From assembly GCF_001638985.1 (NCBI RefSeq), contig NW_017265188.1, positions 124,001 through 188,000 of the forward strand: a stretch of DNA of 64,000 nucleotides. The letters run 5' to 3'. The DNA is from Phycomyces blakesleeanus NRRL 1555(-). Taxonomy: Eukaryota > Mucoromycota > Mucoromycetes > Mucorales > Phycomycetaceae. A program made the translations under genes and the position numbers. The notes below the pieces were generated by a model, which was given only the letters and a program-made list of their open reading frames with translations, was not told the origin of the DNA and did not search any database. Numbering within the stretch: position 1 is the stretch's first letter; every line of letters begins with the position of its first letter. Below are positions 29,528-41,423 of the stretch, piece after piece.

Positions 29528-30718
29528 TCATGTATATAAAGAGAAGAAGACATAGGAGAGAAATATGTTAGTCAGATGCATTATTGTGAGAAGTAGAAGA
29601 AGCAGAAAGATACTGTGTAATTGTATTTGCACTTTTTTTGAAAAGGCTAACAATTTGCCTTTTGCTTCTCTTTCTTCTCTTGGGATTATTTCTCTGCTGA
29701 GAAGATCATCCCTGGAAATCTGCTTTCTTGCAAGGACATCTTCTCTTGCGTTATTGTCTCTTGATGCCCTGTCCAAGCAATTTGCCTCCCAAAATGACAC
29801 AGCGTGTATATACTGGCATTCTACTGAGTGGATGAAGGCATCTTTCACCTCCTCCAACTGCAAACTTAAGGAGGTGAAAGCCTCATCAAAGATAGCAGTC
29901 TGTCTCTCAGAATTTCTCAAGAAGGCAGACTGGAACTCACATTGCGTCATTCTTCTGTTTTCTATTCCTGGTGCCGATGATGATGGTGCTGGCATAGTTG
30001 CAGACGCAGATGTAGAAGGGAGTCGAAATGAGGACTGGTAAGACAGCTAAGAGCTAGGCTCAAAACTGCCTTCTGAAATTGGCAGTACCTCCAGATCTGT
30101 TGTCACCGGGGAAATGCCGCATTCAATTGCATTCATAATTTCTGGGACAAAATTAGGGCCAGAAAGATAGGTGTTGGAATATGTAATTCTGTCTTCTTGA
30201 TGGATAGATATTACTGGGGCTGCATTTGCTCCAACCAAAATGCTCGACGAACTGATGATCATTAGTGAGAAAAAACTAGGGTCAAACAGCGTTATCTCTT
30301 TCATGGCATCAAAAAATTGAAACCTCTCTTGAGGAGGAGGGCCACCGGATCCAGCTCTTTGTATATCGACCACAACTTTGCGGAATTCCTTCTTGATAGT
30401 TTGGAACCTTTCCTTTACATATTTAAGGTCCCTGTATTTCAGGGAAAACTGATGTCCCGCAGAAGTACCAGCAAAGCGTATCACATCAGGATTGATGCAA
30501 AACTCGGCGTGAAGATTGCTCCATAGGCTTGCCTTTCTTCCACTGTCACTGTTGAGATGCTTGACATAAAATCCTGTCTCTATGATCAGGCAAAGCAATA
30601 CCATTATAGTTGTGTCGTCCCATTCTGTACGCCAGTCTGCTCTAGGAGCTACTATCATTTGTATAATGCCTTCTTGGTCTTGATAATTATGTATGTTGTG
30701 GTTATCAAAAGCGCTCAT
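29528..30718 (-). pseudogene. Harbinger-2 Myb/SANT-like partner protein
   Basis: From ATG 30718: RADWRTEWDDTTIMVLLCLI, then the basic helix pair GHQFSLKYRDLKYVKERFQT and KEFRKVVVDIQRAG, a Myb/SANT-like trihelix DNA-binding domain of the kind paired with HARBI1 transposases. A flexible Ser/Pro region follows, then TAG at about 30047. The same frame continues through SYQSSFRLPS into a Glu/Arg-rich coiled-coil end (29995-29528, EVKDAFIHSVE, REDVLARKQISRDDLLSRE). The TAG is best explained by a CAG codon change. Only this one nonsense separates it from an intact 390-residue protein. Confidence 0.8.
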
Positions 30719-31972
30719 AGTAGTTAAAAAAATAGAAAAAGGTTGTGAAAGGTTGTAAAAGATTGTGAGAGATCTTAAGAGGTTGTAGGGAATTGTATAA
30801 GAGAAAACATTATTTTTTGAAAGTATTTATATGGCTGTCAATGAGAATTACTCTTGTCATTTTAGAGGCTGGATTTAGTATCTTTTACTCTTAATATTAC
30901 TCTATTATTTCTCCACGAATTGATCCAGCTCAGTAATTACTATGTTCTTGCTTAGATAAATGCTCATTTTTCACCAAATTATCAGATATTTATTATCATC
31001 TATTATCACAATAATACTATAATAATAGCTGACATTCCTATATTTGTCAATTGAACCAATTGACGATTTTTTAGGTAATATACTGAGGACGCTGGAGAGC
31101 ACCTTTACACTATTTTTTGTAGCCTACTCAAAACAAAAGATGAACACAAACACTTCTGTAACTCGTATTTCTAGAAGCAACAGTGACATTAGTGTAATTG
31201 ATTATATGGATATTTCACAAGATTTTTTTGTCCTTGCTCCTTTCCTCCAAGAAAGAAACTAATTGCTGTTTAACAGTGCCAATCAAGCCTTTTTGGACGA
31301 AGTCCATGGTTGAGAAACAGCATGAGAGGTTTTCACTCTTACTCCCTACCAACAGGAAAGAAACCAAGATATGATTACCAGTACCGACATGACTTTTTTG
31401 AATGCAGTCCACGATCAAGACATTGGTAGAGCCAAAGAAAATGATCTTGAAGCATTCATGGCTCCAGGAAGTGTGCAGAGTATTAGTAATTCAGTAGATG
31501 TCAAATTCAATAATGATTATACAGAAAGCAACGAAGCTGAATACAATGATAGTGATAATAGCAATGACTATTCGTATAATAAGAGTAAAAAACAAAAGTT
31601 ATAACAGACTTATAAGATTTAACGGTTGGAGAATTTATTTATACATACATATACGTGTTACAGAATCTGTTCATGAATATTTGCGTATTCGCAACCTAGT
31701 AAATATAAACACTCTTCTAATCAAGTCTGATTTTGTTACCAAGAACGTGAATCAAGAGTCTCACATCTCTTTTTATGAGCCTAATACATATGCAGAGGCT
31801 ACTACCCTGAAGTTATTCTCTATGTTTTTTGAGAATAACGTATCTTGCAATGTTTTTGACAAGTATATTAAGATTGTAAATAAATACATGGCAGAATGTG
31901 AATTGCATAAGTATATAATTAAAGATGAATTATTTAGGGCAATGATATGAACATGCAAAAAAAATTAGGGTT

Positions 31973-32228
31973 GGACATGCAAAAAAAAGACCAAAAAGGA
32001 GAATTAAACGTGACGTCATCTATAATTAGCCTTTGGGAATGTTACTGACAAATTGAGCACTGATAAGACATGCAAAAGCAACCAAATTGAAGAATTAAAC
32101 ATGACGTCACCTATAATTGACTTTTGGGAGTGTTACCAACAAATTGGACACTGATAAAACATGCAAAAGTGAGCAAATTGAAGAACTAGACATGATGTCA
32201 CATATAATTAGTTTTGCATGTTACACGT
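31973..32228. repeat. MULE-1 left terminal array with CRE-like palindromes
   Basis: Three tandem units, each opening with ACATGCAAAA, then A-A-T-T-G-A-A-G-A-A-T-T-A-A-A-C-like sequence, then TGACGTCA or a variant (32011-32018, 32102-32109, and TGATGTCA at 32193-32200), then CTATAATT and a GTTAC-AAATTG block. TGACGTCA is the perfect palindrome bound by CREB/ATF-type bZIP factors. Whether it acts as a promoter or as a transposase site is inference. Confidence 0.85.
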
Positions 32229-32279
32229 ATTTTTTTAAAGGCTCAGCCTTGATATTTGTTAAATGTTTCAAAATTATGT

Positions 32280-32470
32280 TGATTGTAAAAATATAAAAAA
32301 TGATAATAAGATAGAGATATAAATAAAAATGGAAGATTGTAAAGAAGATAAATATAAAAATATAGATGAATAGAAAGATAATAATAAATTGAATAGAAAC
32401 AGAAGGAAATATTGATAATAGAGATAAATATAGAATCTAAAAAGTAAAAAAGAATCTAAAAAAAATATAT
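32280..32470. repeat. A/T-rich degenerate minisatellite
   Basis: Purine-rich tandem runs of ATAAATATAAAAATATAGA-like units between the MULE-1 left array and its coding region. No coding meaning. Confidence 0.6.
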
Positions 32471-32544
32471 GTGAAAAGTTAGTATTGTTCAAGATAATTC
32501 TAATGTAAAAGTTATATCTTGATTGTTAGTACATCAAAGAATAA

Positions 32545-34979
32545 TCTTCAATGCCATGCTTTTGAATTATTCTTTTATGAAAGGGATTGATGTTTGGCCA
32601 GCAGAAATTTCGAGTGTTTTTGCGCTTGGCAAGAAGAAAGTAGTTTACATCTAAGATAATAATTATCGGTTCCACTTTTCTGGCAAGGTAGCAAATGGAA
32701 CGAAAAGACAGTCGTCTGTTTCAGTTGAAATATTCCAATATACGGCCACTGTTCTGCTAAATGTATCGGCTACAAGTTGAGGATGGTCAATTGTACCAAA
32801 CCAATGTTGCTGGGGGAGAGGTGAGCGCTTGTCTTGGAGACTGCAGATGAGTGGGCTATTGGAAGCAGACATATTGCCATGCTCCATTCTTCCATGGTAG
32901 TAGTTGTGTTGGTGTTTTAAAAATGTTTCTAGCATTTTGTCTTCTACTTTTGACCACTCCTCCTGGTCCTGGTACACTTCCATTGCTATCATGCTGTACC
33001 CACAATTTCCGTCTGCTTCAGATGAAAAGCTTGTTAATATATGTTTTGGTGGAATTGTGAGGTTGGTTAGTAATGTGGAATCGCATGGTAACCCAAGGTT
33101 GATAATATTTTTGATGGCTTTTTGCTCTTTAGCTGAGGATATTTTTTGTCTAGAAAACAAAGCAAAGATTTAGTAAATTAAATCCAAACAATATTAAAAT
33201 CTTACTTTTTTTGTTCTTTTTCTGTTTTAATTTTTTTTGTGGTTTTTTCTTTTTTGGTATTGATGCAATGTTCTAATGCAATCATTTTGCACTTGGTATT
33301 TTTTGGTCGGCCTTTAATGGCTTCAACTACTGTTGGGCCCTTCAGGTTTTTGAGTTTCTGTGCGTCGATTTGTTTTAAAGTTTTTTCTATCAATTGATAG
33401 ATGTTAATTTGTTCTTGTTCACTCTGAGCATTGGCGAAATGTTCACAAATAAGCTCAAGAGCATAGTTAAATTCTGGGGTTATTGGTTTGATGTTGTTGG
33501 TGTTTGAGAGTACTGGTGTTGCATTTTGGATAGTTAAAAGTCTATGTAATAAAATGTTATGTGAGAAAATCATCATGTAATTATTGCTATTATTATATAT
33601 ATTACTTTCTCCTTCTATGATGTGTTCGAGCGTAAACATCAAAGTTTTGAAATCTTTTCAATTTTATCCCAAAAAACCTTTGATAGTAGAATATATTCTT
33701 TTCCCAATATATATAGAAAGAAAATCGAAAAAATAGTATTTTACGTTACACAACCATCTTTTTGAGGAGCATTGAAATGTATCTGTTGCTACAGTGACTC
33801 TCTTTTTCATTTCAATATTAAAAAAAAAGCTGAAACTCCAATATTTTCTATTGATATCTCTTGACTTTGAAGGTCCATGACTTTTTATTCAAGCCTTGTT
33901 TTGAGAATCTTTTAAACAAGAGTTATTTGGAAGAGTCTTCCCTATAAAACATGTTTAAGCAATTCTCAATAACTTGTCTGTAGAAAAAGTCATGAAACTT
34001 TGAAAAGCGCCTAAAAACATATATATTTATCCTCAAACACATCATAGAGAGTTTTTTCTTCAGCATCTTAGAATGCAAGAGATTGGGATGGTATCAAATT
34101 TGGCGAGTGTGTGATAATAAGAAAGCACGTAGTTCTATTGTATAAGGCATTTGCACTCTTTGGTTAGTTTTTCGGGTATAATGGACTTGGATAATTCCAA
34201 TTTGATCTAATCCATTGCAAATCTACAGACTTTAAGACGAATGTCATTTAGTCTGGCAGCATTGACTTTATTGAACACAACTTTTGTTCCTTCTCCAAGG
34301 CTTTCCATCATTAGCCGATGCTTGTGATTTGCAACCTGTACAATTTATAAATATATTATAACCAATAAATACATAAAATATTATAGAATAAACTTACCAG
34401 CTCGTCATACCACTTTTTTACTTTAAGAGTAACTGTCTTCAGTTTACCCGAGGAAGTACCAAGAGAATGCTTGAGAGAAGCACAGGCACTATCTGCACGG
34501 TTTGATGTGCGATTATTGAAATGGATATGTTTGTTAACATACATGTTCACTCAGTTTTCTTTGTCTTTCATTTTTCTGATAAAGTATATTAAAAAAACAC
34601 AATTTTTTATAATTAAATACTGTTTACATCAAATTTAAAAAATTTATATGTACTTCTCAAGAAAAGTACTGGCAACTTTTCTCTGGTCTTTGCAATTTTC
34701 CTTTGCAAATTCGAGGTATCCACTCATTTCTTTTTTATCTCTTCAGGTGTAATATACTTCAATGCAATTCAGTCAAGGAACTCTGCCAAAGAATCCAGCA
34801 GGTCTCTCTTTTTGCTACTCTCATCTCCCTTCATTGTCAGAAGCAATTGCTTCTTGAAATTGTCTTTGATGTGTTTATAGCACAACAGCTGCTTCGACTC
34901 AGGAAAGGCTCAAGTAATAGCATTTCTTAATGCTTTCTCATTGTCTGTGATAAAAACATCTGAGAGAAGAGGTGTTTGG

Positions 34980-35013
<34 letters not shown>

Positions 35014-35977
35014 CATGGACATCAGGCCAGACTGCATTGCAGAGACAGCTAATTACCCAGAGATAGTTTTCTTCTATCTCATGGTCTACCCAAGCACCAG
35101 CAATTGGGAATGTTTTTAATGTTGTGTGAGGGTTTCCACTCACATTGCTGGTACCAACAATGTTGACATAGGTCATTTGATGACTATTTGTCTTGTAAGT
35201 GGTGTCGATTATCACAGTCTTGGATATTCTTCATACTCCGTTGATTGCATCTTGGTGAACAAAGAAGATCATATTTATTTGGTTGTCTTCCATGTTACCA
35301 ACAGAGTATCTGACATAGAAGTCAAGATCTTGAAGAGTTGTGATGAAATCAAACATCTTCCTTCCTTTATCAGACTTTCCAGAATGTTGCTTTATATTTG
35401 CAATATTGTGTCAAACGATATTAGTGAATCCATTTATTTTCAAACTGTGAAAGATAGTGGAAACATTGTCATTGTTTTTGAGATGCTGGACAACAAGAGT
35501 CATTGCCTTGGGCAAGAGCTTGTGATGCATGGCATATGCTCTACGATCTTCTTCAATTGCATGGTTGTGCTGTGTCTCACGGGAGCGCACAGTCAACTTT
35601 CCCTTTTTAGTAGTGTTGGCATACATAAAGCATGGGCAACCATGCTTCTGCTTATCTTTTTCATGCTTTCTCTCCCATCCAGGAAGAGTCTCACTGGTAA
35701 CTGATGTTTTGGAAGCAACCTTCTCAGCTTTTCTGATATCTCTATATTTGCCAGAATACTTGCAAATCAATTTGATGCGAGAGCTTGATGCATATTCAGT
35801 AGTGAGAGCAATGTTATGCTTGATACCCTATGCCTTGGCAGCTTCTCAAACAGCTACAACTGAAGAAAATTCTCTTCCAACAAGAAAAATTGAGTTGAAC
35901 TCAGTCAAGACAGCATTGTACTTCTTCAACGTCTCACTAACAATGACAAAGTCATTGGTGCTGTTAATGTTGTTCAT
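32545..35977 (-). pseudogene. MULE-1 transposase with C-terminal OTU protease module
   Basis: From ATG 35977: FAR1/WRKY-GCM-like N-terminus (CKYSGKYRD, GCPCFMYANTTKKGKLTVRS, QHNHAI); DDE core with MIIDTTYKTNSHQMTYVNIV (first Asp), AGAWVDHEIEENYLWVISCL, DVFITDNEKALRNAIT (second Asp), then LLCYKHIKDNFKKQ and HFNNRTSNRADSACASLKHS (third motif). The linker KGPTVVEAIKGRPKNTKCKM leads into an OTU fold: ADGNCGYSMIAMEVYQDQEEW with the catalytic Asp-Gly-Asn-Cys, then QLVADTFSRTVAVYW and a frameshifted end (NFCWPNINPFH) where the catalytic His appears as Tyr in VNYF. Stops at about 35857, 35839 and 35408 and several frame changes inactivate it. An (AAC)n tract (34979-35013 on plus as TTG) encodes poly-Asn. 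Confidence 0.8.
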
Positions 35978-36046
35978 GTTAAATGTCAGAAAATTATGTG
36001 CTGATGTTATAGTAAAAAAAGGGCAGCAATTTTATTGGCAATCTGA

Positions 36047-36331
36047 AGGGTAATTTATCTGATCCCCCCAAAAAATGTGTGTAATAGGCAAAACTCATTA
36101 TATGTGATGTAATGTTTAATTCTTCAATTTGGTCACTTTTGCATGTCTTATCAGTGTCCAGCTTGTTGGTAACACTCCCAAAAGTCAATTATAGATGACG
36201 TCACATTTAATTCTTTAATTTGGTAGCTTTTGCATGTCTTATCAGTACTCAATTTGTCAGTAACACTCTCAAAGACCAATTATAGGTGATGTCACATTTA
36301 ATTCTCCCTTTTGGTCTTTTTTTGCATGTCC
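36047..36331. repeat. MULE-1 right terminal array (inverted)
   Basis: Mirror image of the left array. Three units end in TTTTGCATGTC. One carries an intact TGACGTCA (36196-36203); the others read TGATGTAA or TGATGTCA, as expected after single C-to-T changes. Confidence 0.85.
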
Positions 36332-37490
36332 ATATAGATCCCCATTATTTATATATAAGCTTACTATCATTTTAGATGCAACAAATGCACTCCTGTCATA
36401 TTACAAGATGGCAAGATATTAAAGAATGAATACACTGTTTGTACAGCCACTTATGACATGTGCATGGAAGGTTGCATCCGTTTCCATGATGTAGAAGCCA
36501 GTAATCTGATAGTTAAGGAAGAACAGTGTTCTTGCTGTGGTAGCCAATGGTTCAGATGTGAGAGAGATACTCTGGTCCCTGTACAGACCTTCAAGGTTGT
36601 GCATCTCTTGCAACAACTGAGATTCAAGCTGGGGAATAGTCAAGAATGTGCCAAAATAGCATATGGTAGAAGTCATATCATGGGTAGTCGTTTTGGTGTG
36701 TTGTCAGATGTGTTTGACAGTGGTGCTGTCCGCAGACTGTGTGAAGGCAGTATAGTAGGCCAGAATGACATTTTGGTTACTATGTTTGTTGACCAGTTCA
36801 ATTTCTTTGATGATACCAAGATGTTGGCAACTATAATTCATGTTGTCAATCTAAATATTGATCCAAAAGAAAGTTATAGTATAAGACATTATATATAAAT
36901 ATACTAATAAAATATATTTAGATATGGGAGCAACAATATGATGCAGCTGGAGATTATATCTGGACTAAAACACCCAAGGGATATAGGGTCTTTCCTTGAG
37001 CCGATCATCAAGGATTTTTGTATACTGGCCACTTCGGGTATTCAGATTCAGACTGTCACCAGACAAATTAATGTAAAGATTCATCTTGTCATGGCAACTG
37101 GTGATAATCCAGCCATGTCAGACTTGATGAATCTGGCCCATCACAATTCTTTCTTTGGGTGTCAAGCTTGTTTTTCCAAAGGTGTTTCCAAACATCACAC
37201 AATGTGTTTTTTTGGTAATGAATTGCCTGTTTGTATGGGAACTGTAGAAAGTCTTCATCAATTTGAGGGAAATGTAAATACTTACTTATCAAATTATTGA
37301 CATATTAATACTTTCTTTTTAGAGTTACAGTGTCAATGGTCCAAATGTTTTCAGGGATCTTCCTACACTGACTAGTCCTACTTTCTTTGGGCTTGATGAG
37401 ATGCATCTACTTGGACATGGTATAGGCAAGCAACTATACAAAGCATTTGGTGGAAAGTTTCAGATCAGTCCCAGAATCGCAGACAATGGA

Positions 37491-37573
37491 GACCAGCAGC
37501 AACCACAGCAACAGCAACCATAGCAACAGCAACAGCCACAGCAACAATAGCAACAGCCACAGCAACAACAGCA
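37491..37573 (+). repeat. CAG/CAA tract encoding poly-Gln in TNP2-A
   Basis: Alternating CAG, CAA and CCA codons give a Q-Q-P-Q-Q-Q-Q pattern. Two positions read TAG in an otherwise pure CAG/CAA run, so each nonsense is a single C-to-T change. Confidence 0.9.
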
Positions 37574-39665
37574 AAGCATATACACATTTGCCTTAAATGT
37601 CAGGCTTAACCAGATCGACAGATCAATTACCAAGTCCAGAGCAGACATCTCAGCAATATTTACTGGTAGTTGGCAATTGCTGGAGGAAACAACTGGTCGA
37701 CAGAAGGCAGTCCACTGGTTAGACTTCCTTCTGTCTGTTGTGCTGACAGTGGTGGTAAAGAACTTTGTTCTTGCCAAAACCAGAAATGTTGTGCAAGACC
37801 TAGTAAAGACCTGCGCTATTGCCCAGCAGTGGAAAGTGGCAGAGAGAGAAATCAATATCATGGAAGAGTAAGTCAATAACATATATATTAAACAATGTTT
37901 TAATTACTTTTATAGAGCAATTGGTCGCTGGCATGTATTCCTTCATCACGAAGTCGCAGAAAAAAGGTTAAAGCCCACAATTTTTTGTGATGAGCCAGCA
38001 TGTGCTGGCTCATCTCGGCTACATGATAAGAAAGATGGGCCTGCTGCGGGCATACAGCTGCTGCCCAATTGAATGCACCATTGGTGAATACAGGGTAGTA
38101 ATCGGGTCTCAGAAGAAACCAGGGAAAAATATGGAAAACATCCTGTTCTGTTATGCCGGGGTCAAACATTGACTTGGTGGTCAAACCTTCCGTAGAAGAT
38201 CAACGGACAGGAGAACCAGCAACTTCGAAGTTGCAAGTAACAATATTGCTGGCCCCCAACTTTGATCAAATCCAACCAGAAAGTCTTTGGCCATTGTGGC
38301 AGATGAGTGTGGAATGAACTACCACAATCTAGTTAGTTCATTAGTGTCTATTTGGGGCCAAGACAGTATGTTTATGGTTGAAGAAACCACTGACGTAGTT
38401 TGCACCACAAAGATGTGGAAGGACAATATGGTATATAGAGTCTAATCTTCATTTGAAGGCAGGCATGTTCGAGCCAATAACCTTGTTGTGCTTAAACACC
38501 TGAATGAGTAAGTGTAATGAGTTATGTTTTATGATGTTATATTATTAATCACGTTTCAATTAATTTTTTCAAAGGTATAGATTTGTTCACAAATTCTTTT
38601 CTCAATCTGTCTTGGAAGAGACCAAGCTCTTTGTTATTGTCAACTGTCTGCGTGGCATCTGGCCCAACAATGAGGCGAAGTTTTTTGTGTGCAAAAGTCT
38701 AACACTTGGTGAGATTAAAGTGATGGAGGTGAAGTCCATCACAGGGATGGCTGGTCTCATTCACAACATCAGCAATGAAATCATTAGATATGTGGTATTT
38801 TCTTATCCACGTTATTGCGAATAGTTTTTTTCCTCTTCTCTTTTTTTCTATATATGCAAATATAAATCATTTTTTTTAACCTAATTATTCACTACTGTGA
38901 AATATATTGACATGATTAATTATTTGAAATCAGAGTTGATACTGAAACTTAAGTTGAATATATATTTAGTTAATTGGTTGTGTTTCTATCTGTGACAATT
39001 TCAGAAAAGAAAAAAAAATATAGCCCTTGTATTTTTACCAGAAATGACTATTCAATTTAAAAAATAAAAAAATAAAATAAAATAATAGCTCTATGAGACA
39101 AAAATAAATTTAAAGCCTTTTAAATATAGAAAAAATATTTGATAATTGAAAAAACGGCTTTTCTCTTCCAAATTTAACAGGTTGTTTCAAATAATTGTAG
39201 ATTTTTTTCTACAGTGTTACTGCTTGTAATTTTAGTCATATTACATGTCCAATAATATATATAGGCAGATTTGAAAATTTGAGCAATTCAATCTGGTGTG
39301 ACAAAGACAATGTAGTACCCAACATATAAAAAAATATTTGAAAAGTCTGAATGCACTAAGCTGACTATTATTTTTTTGCTTACCTATAAAAGTCATTAAA
39401 ATACCATAAATATTGCCATGAAATATTTGGTGTGGACAGACTAAAAGTTCAAAAAAAGGGCAAAAAAAGGGCAAAATTAATCAACGGCTATGATTGGCCA
39501 GTTTTTATCTGATACTACTTGCATGATAATATTATGCATCCCTTCTAGTTGCATTACACTTAAATAGCAAACGAAAATTTAAAGCATATATACTTGCTAT
39601 AATTAAATACTAGCATATGTAAAAGTGAGAAATATATTACTCTTTTACTTATTATCTTAAAAAAA

Positions 39666-40979
39666 ATGCTGCATACTCCAATAAATATACTCGCAAAATC
39701 AACTTTGGATGCATCTGCAGCTATTACTCAACACACGTTGAAGAAGATGATCAAGATGTTGTCTGACTCTAATGTCATTGCTTGTGAGGAAGATCATGAC
39801 ATGTACAAAGATTTTGCAGGCATATGCAAATCAAAGCTACAACAGGAGAAATTGATGGTTATGAAAGCCCAAGACAATATCAGCAAAGGACGCTATTTTT
39901 TCAAAGAGCAAAACAAGACCAAGAAACTTGTAACTCAAAAAGAAAGATTGAATTTTATGCTTGCCTTGGATGAAAGCAGCTTTCTGGAAGAGTTTTGAAT
40001 AAGTAAGAGCTCTTTTTATAAGCTGTATGATCTTGTAAAAAACCACAAGCTTTACCAATAATTGTCAGGATTTTACTCAATCAATGTTAGACTACAGATT
40101 TCCATTGTTCTTGACGAATTAGAATTAAATGGTAATTCTTTGTTAAGTGACCATTTTGCAAGACGTTCTGAAATAGGAAGTGAGTGACTCAAGATAATAG
40201 TCTATGGCTGTTTACTTGCATATACAAAAGCAAATTTATTCACCTGTTTCCTATAATAAAAACAAATAGTGGGCTCTATCAAGAATATAACAATCAGGTT
40301 CTTCAAAGTAATTCTCTCTTTGGAGCACAAGTTTGTTTATTGGCCAACCAAATCTGAGAAAGTAGAGATAGAATGAGCAAATGAATATCCATTAGAATTT
40401 CCAAACCTTGTTGGATTTCTTGATAGATGTTTATTTAAGCTGGCAAAAGTATCATTGTGGAAGTCAGAGCAGTTTTTTGGTCGCAGATCCACTTACTATG
40501 TAAACAGTGTCGCAGTGTGTAATCATAGACGCATAATCCAATACATGTCAACTGGTTTCTTTGGAAGTTCGCATGATATGTGTACTTTGTCTGAGTGTGA
40601 GCTTAGAAAATTCCCAGAGCGATTCTTTTCTGATGATGAGTATGTGTTGGCAGATGTGGGGTATAAGGCTATGAACAATATTGTTCCAATCAAAAAGAAG
40701 CCAAGGAACAGTGAACTCTCATTAGCAGATCAAGAGTTCAATACCAAGATCTTAAGCATGCATTTAGAATTTTGAAAGAGAGATTCTACTCTCTCAAATC
40801 AATCTCTGTAAGAATAAAAAGAAAGGAAGACATTGTAAAGGTTAACGCATGGATTTGGGTTTGCGTAGCCTTGAACAATTTCCTGATGTGTCAAGATGAC
40901 AACAAATGGTCTCAGGAAGCCAAGCATCAATGGGAAGATAGAGAGAAAGCTGAAGTTGAATGCCTGCAGAAGACATGAT
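39666..40979 (+). pseudogene. Harbinger-3 HARBI1-type transposase
   Basis: The N-terminal frame (39666-39998) ends MLALDESSFLEEF and continues in another frame as FYKLYDLVKNHKLYQ. A gap with stops follows, then FLDRCLFKLAKVSLWKSEQF, FFGRRSTYYVNSVAVCNHRR, YMSTGFFGSSHDMCTLSE and FFSDDEYVLADVGYKAMNNI, all standard DDE_Tnp_4 blocks. After a frame change near 40755 comes LKHAFRILKERFYSLKSISV, where the usual V-E-H-A-F-G reads K-H-A-F-R, so the catalytic Glu is Lys. The C-terminus WIWVCVALNNFLMCQDD ends at TGA 40979. Element ends were not located; it is nested in MULE-3. Confidence 0.75.
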
Positions 40980-41423
40980 ATTCAGAGGAGTCTGATATAG
41001 TAAATGGATCCCAGAATATAGACGGAAATACAAGGTGGATTCAGACACAACATGTTATTATGTCAAAAGAAAAGAATAAATCTTCTTGAACAAAGAAAAT
41101 AAACTTTGATCATTCTAAATGCATTAAAAAAACAAAAATATTAGCTTTTATATCTATTAGATATATCTCACTTTTTGGCATTTGACAGCTGTAATTAAAT
41201 AGATATTTCATCATTATTTATGTTCTTCTCTTTCTTTAATATTTTATTATCAAACTATTTGAAGATGTAAGTAGAAGATCAATTTTGCCTGCTTTAATAA
41301 TAGTATTTTTATATAATCTACATGCCTTTCTATTTTTTTAAATAGAATAACATTAGTTTTGAGAATTTGTATATAAATATATATAAATTAAACGCATAAT
41401 ATAAATAGAAGAAATACAATTTA

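Larger units (their letters stand above)
27162..31104. mobile_element. PIF/Harbinger element 2, TIRs about 250 bp, TSD TTA
   Basis: Left end AGGTGCTCTCCAG (27162) and right end CTGGAGAGCACCT (31104) belong to inverted repeats that stay nearly identical for about 250 bp (to about 27415 and from about 30852). They include a shared TTGACAAATATAGGAATGTC block. The flanks are TTA on both sides (27159-27161 and 31105-31107). Inside are a HARBI1-type transposase on the plus strand and a Myb/SANT-like protein on the minus strand, convergently arranged around an A-rich minisatellite. Confidence 0.92.
31973..36331. mobile_element. MULE-1, 4.4 kb, with tandem-array terminal repeats
   Basis: Starts GGACATGCAAAAAAAAGACC at 31973 and ends with the inverse at 36331. 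Each terminus is an array of three units of about 70-105 bp, and the two arrays are inverted relative to each other. The interior encodes a Mutator-type transposase with a C-terminal OTU module on the minus strand. The element lies in an intron or at an exon edge of TNP2-A. A target duplication was not resolved, since the flanks ATATGAACA and ATATAGATC agree only partly. Confidence 0.8.
31141..38824 (+). pseudogene. TNP2-like (CACTA-type) transposase A, split by MULE-1
   Basis: Acidic N-terminal exons lie at 31141-31950, and the gene resumes after MULE-1 at acceptor 36375 with C-N-K-C and CTATYDMCMEGCIRFHD, then CCGSQWFRCERD. The central part (36934-37290) has RDIGSFLEPIIKDFC and LVMATGDNPAMSDLMNLAHH followed by SFFGCQACFSKG, matching the TNP2 core (PGPxxPxxxIDxYLxPL..., DLPA...G..C..C). 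A Gln-repeat linker follows, then a DUF4218-like region (SQHVLAHLGYMIRKMGLLRA) and a C-terminal GLIHNISNEIIRY block to 38824. Two CAG codons in the Gln tract read TAG, and further stops lie near 31261, 31310, 38010 and 38390. The N-terminus holds a tandem duplication of about 95 bp. Element ends were not found. Confidence 0.72.

Noticed and set aside
29231..29553. Membrane-protein-like minus-strand frames
   Set aside because: Explained by translation of the purine-rich minisatellite at 29340-29500.
37460..37882. Cys-rich minus-strand frame (C-C-C-G-C-Y repeats)
   Set aside because: Antisense reading of the CAG/CAA tract in TNP2-A.
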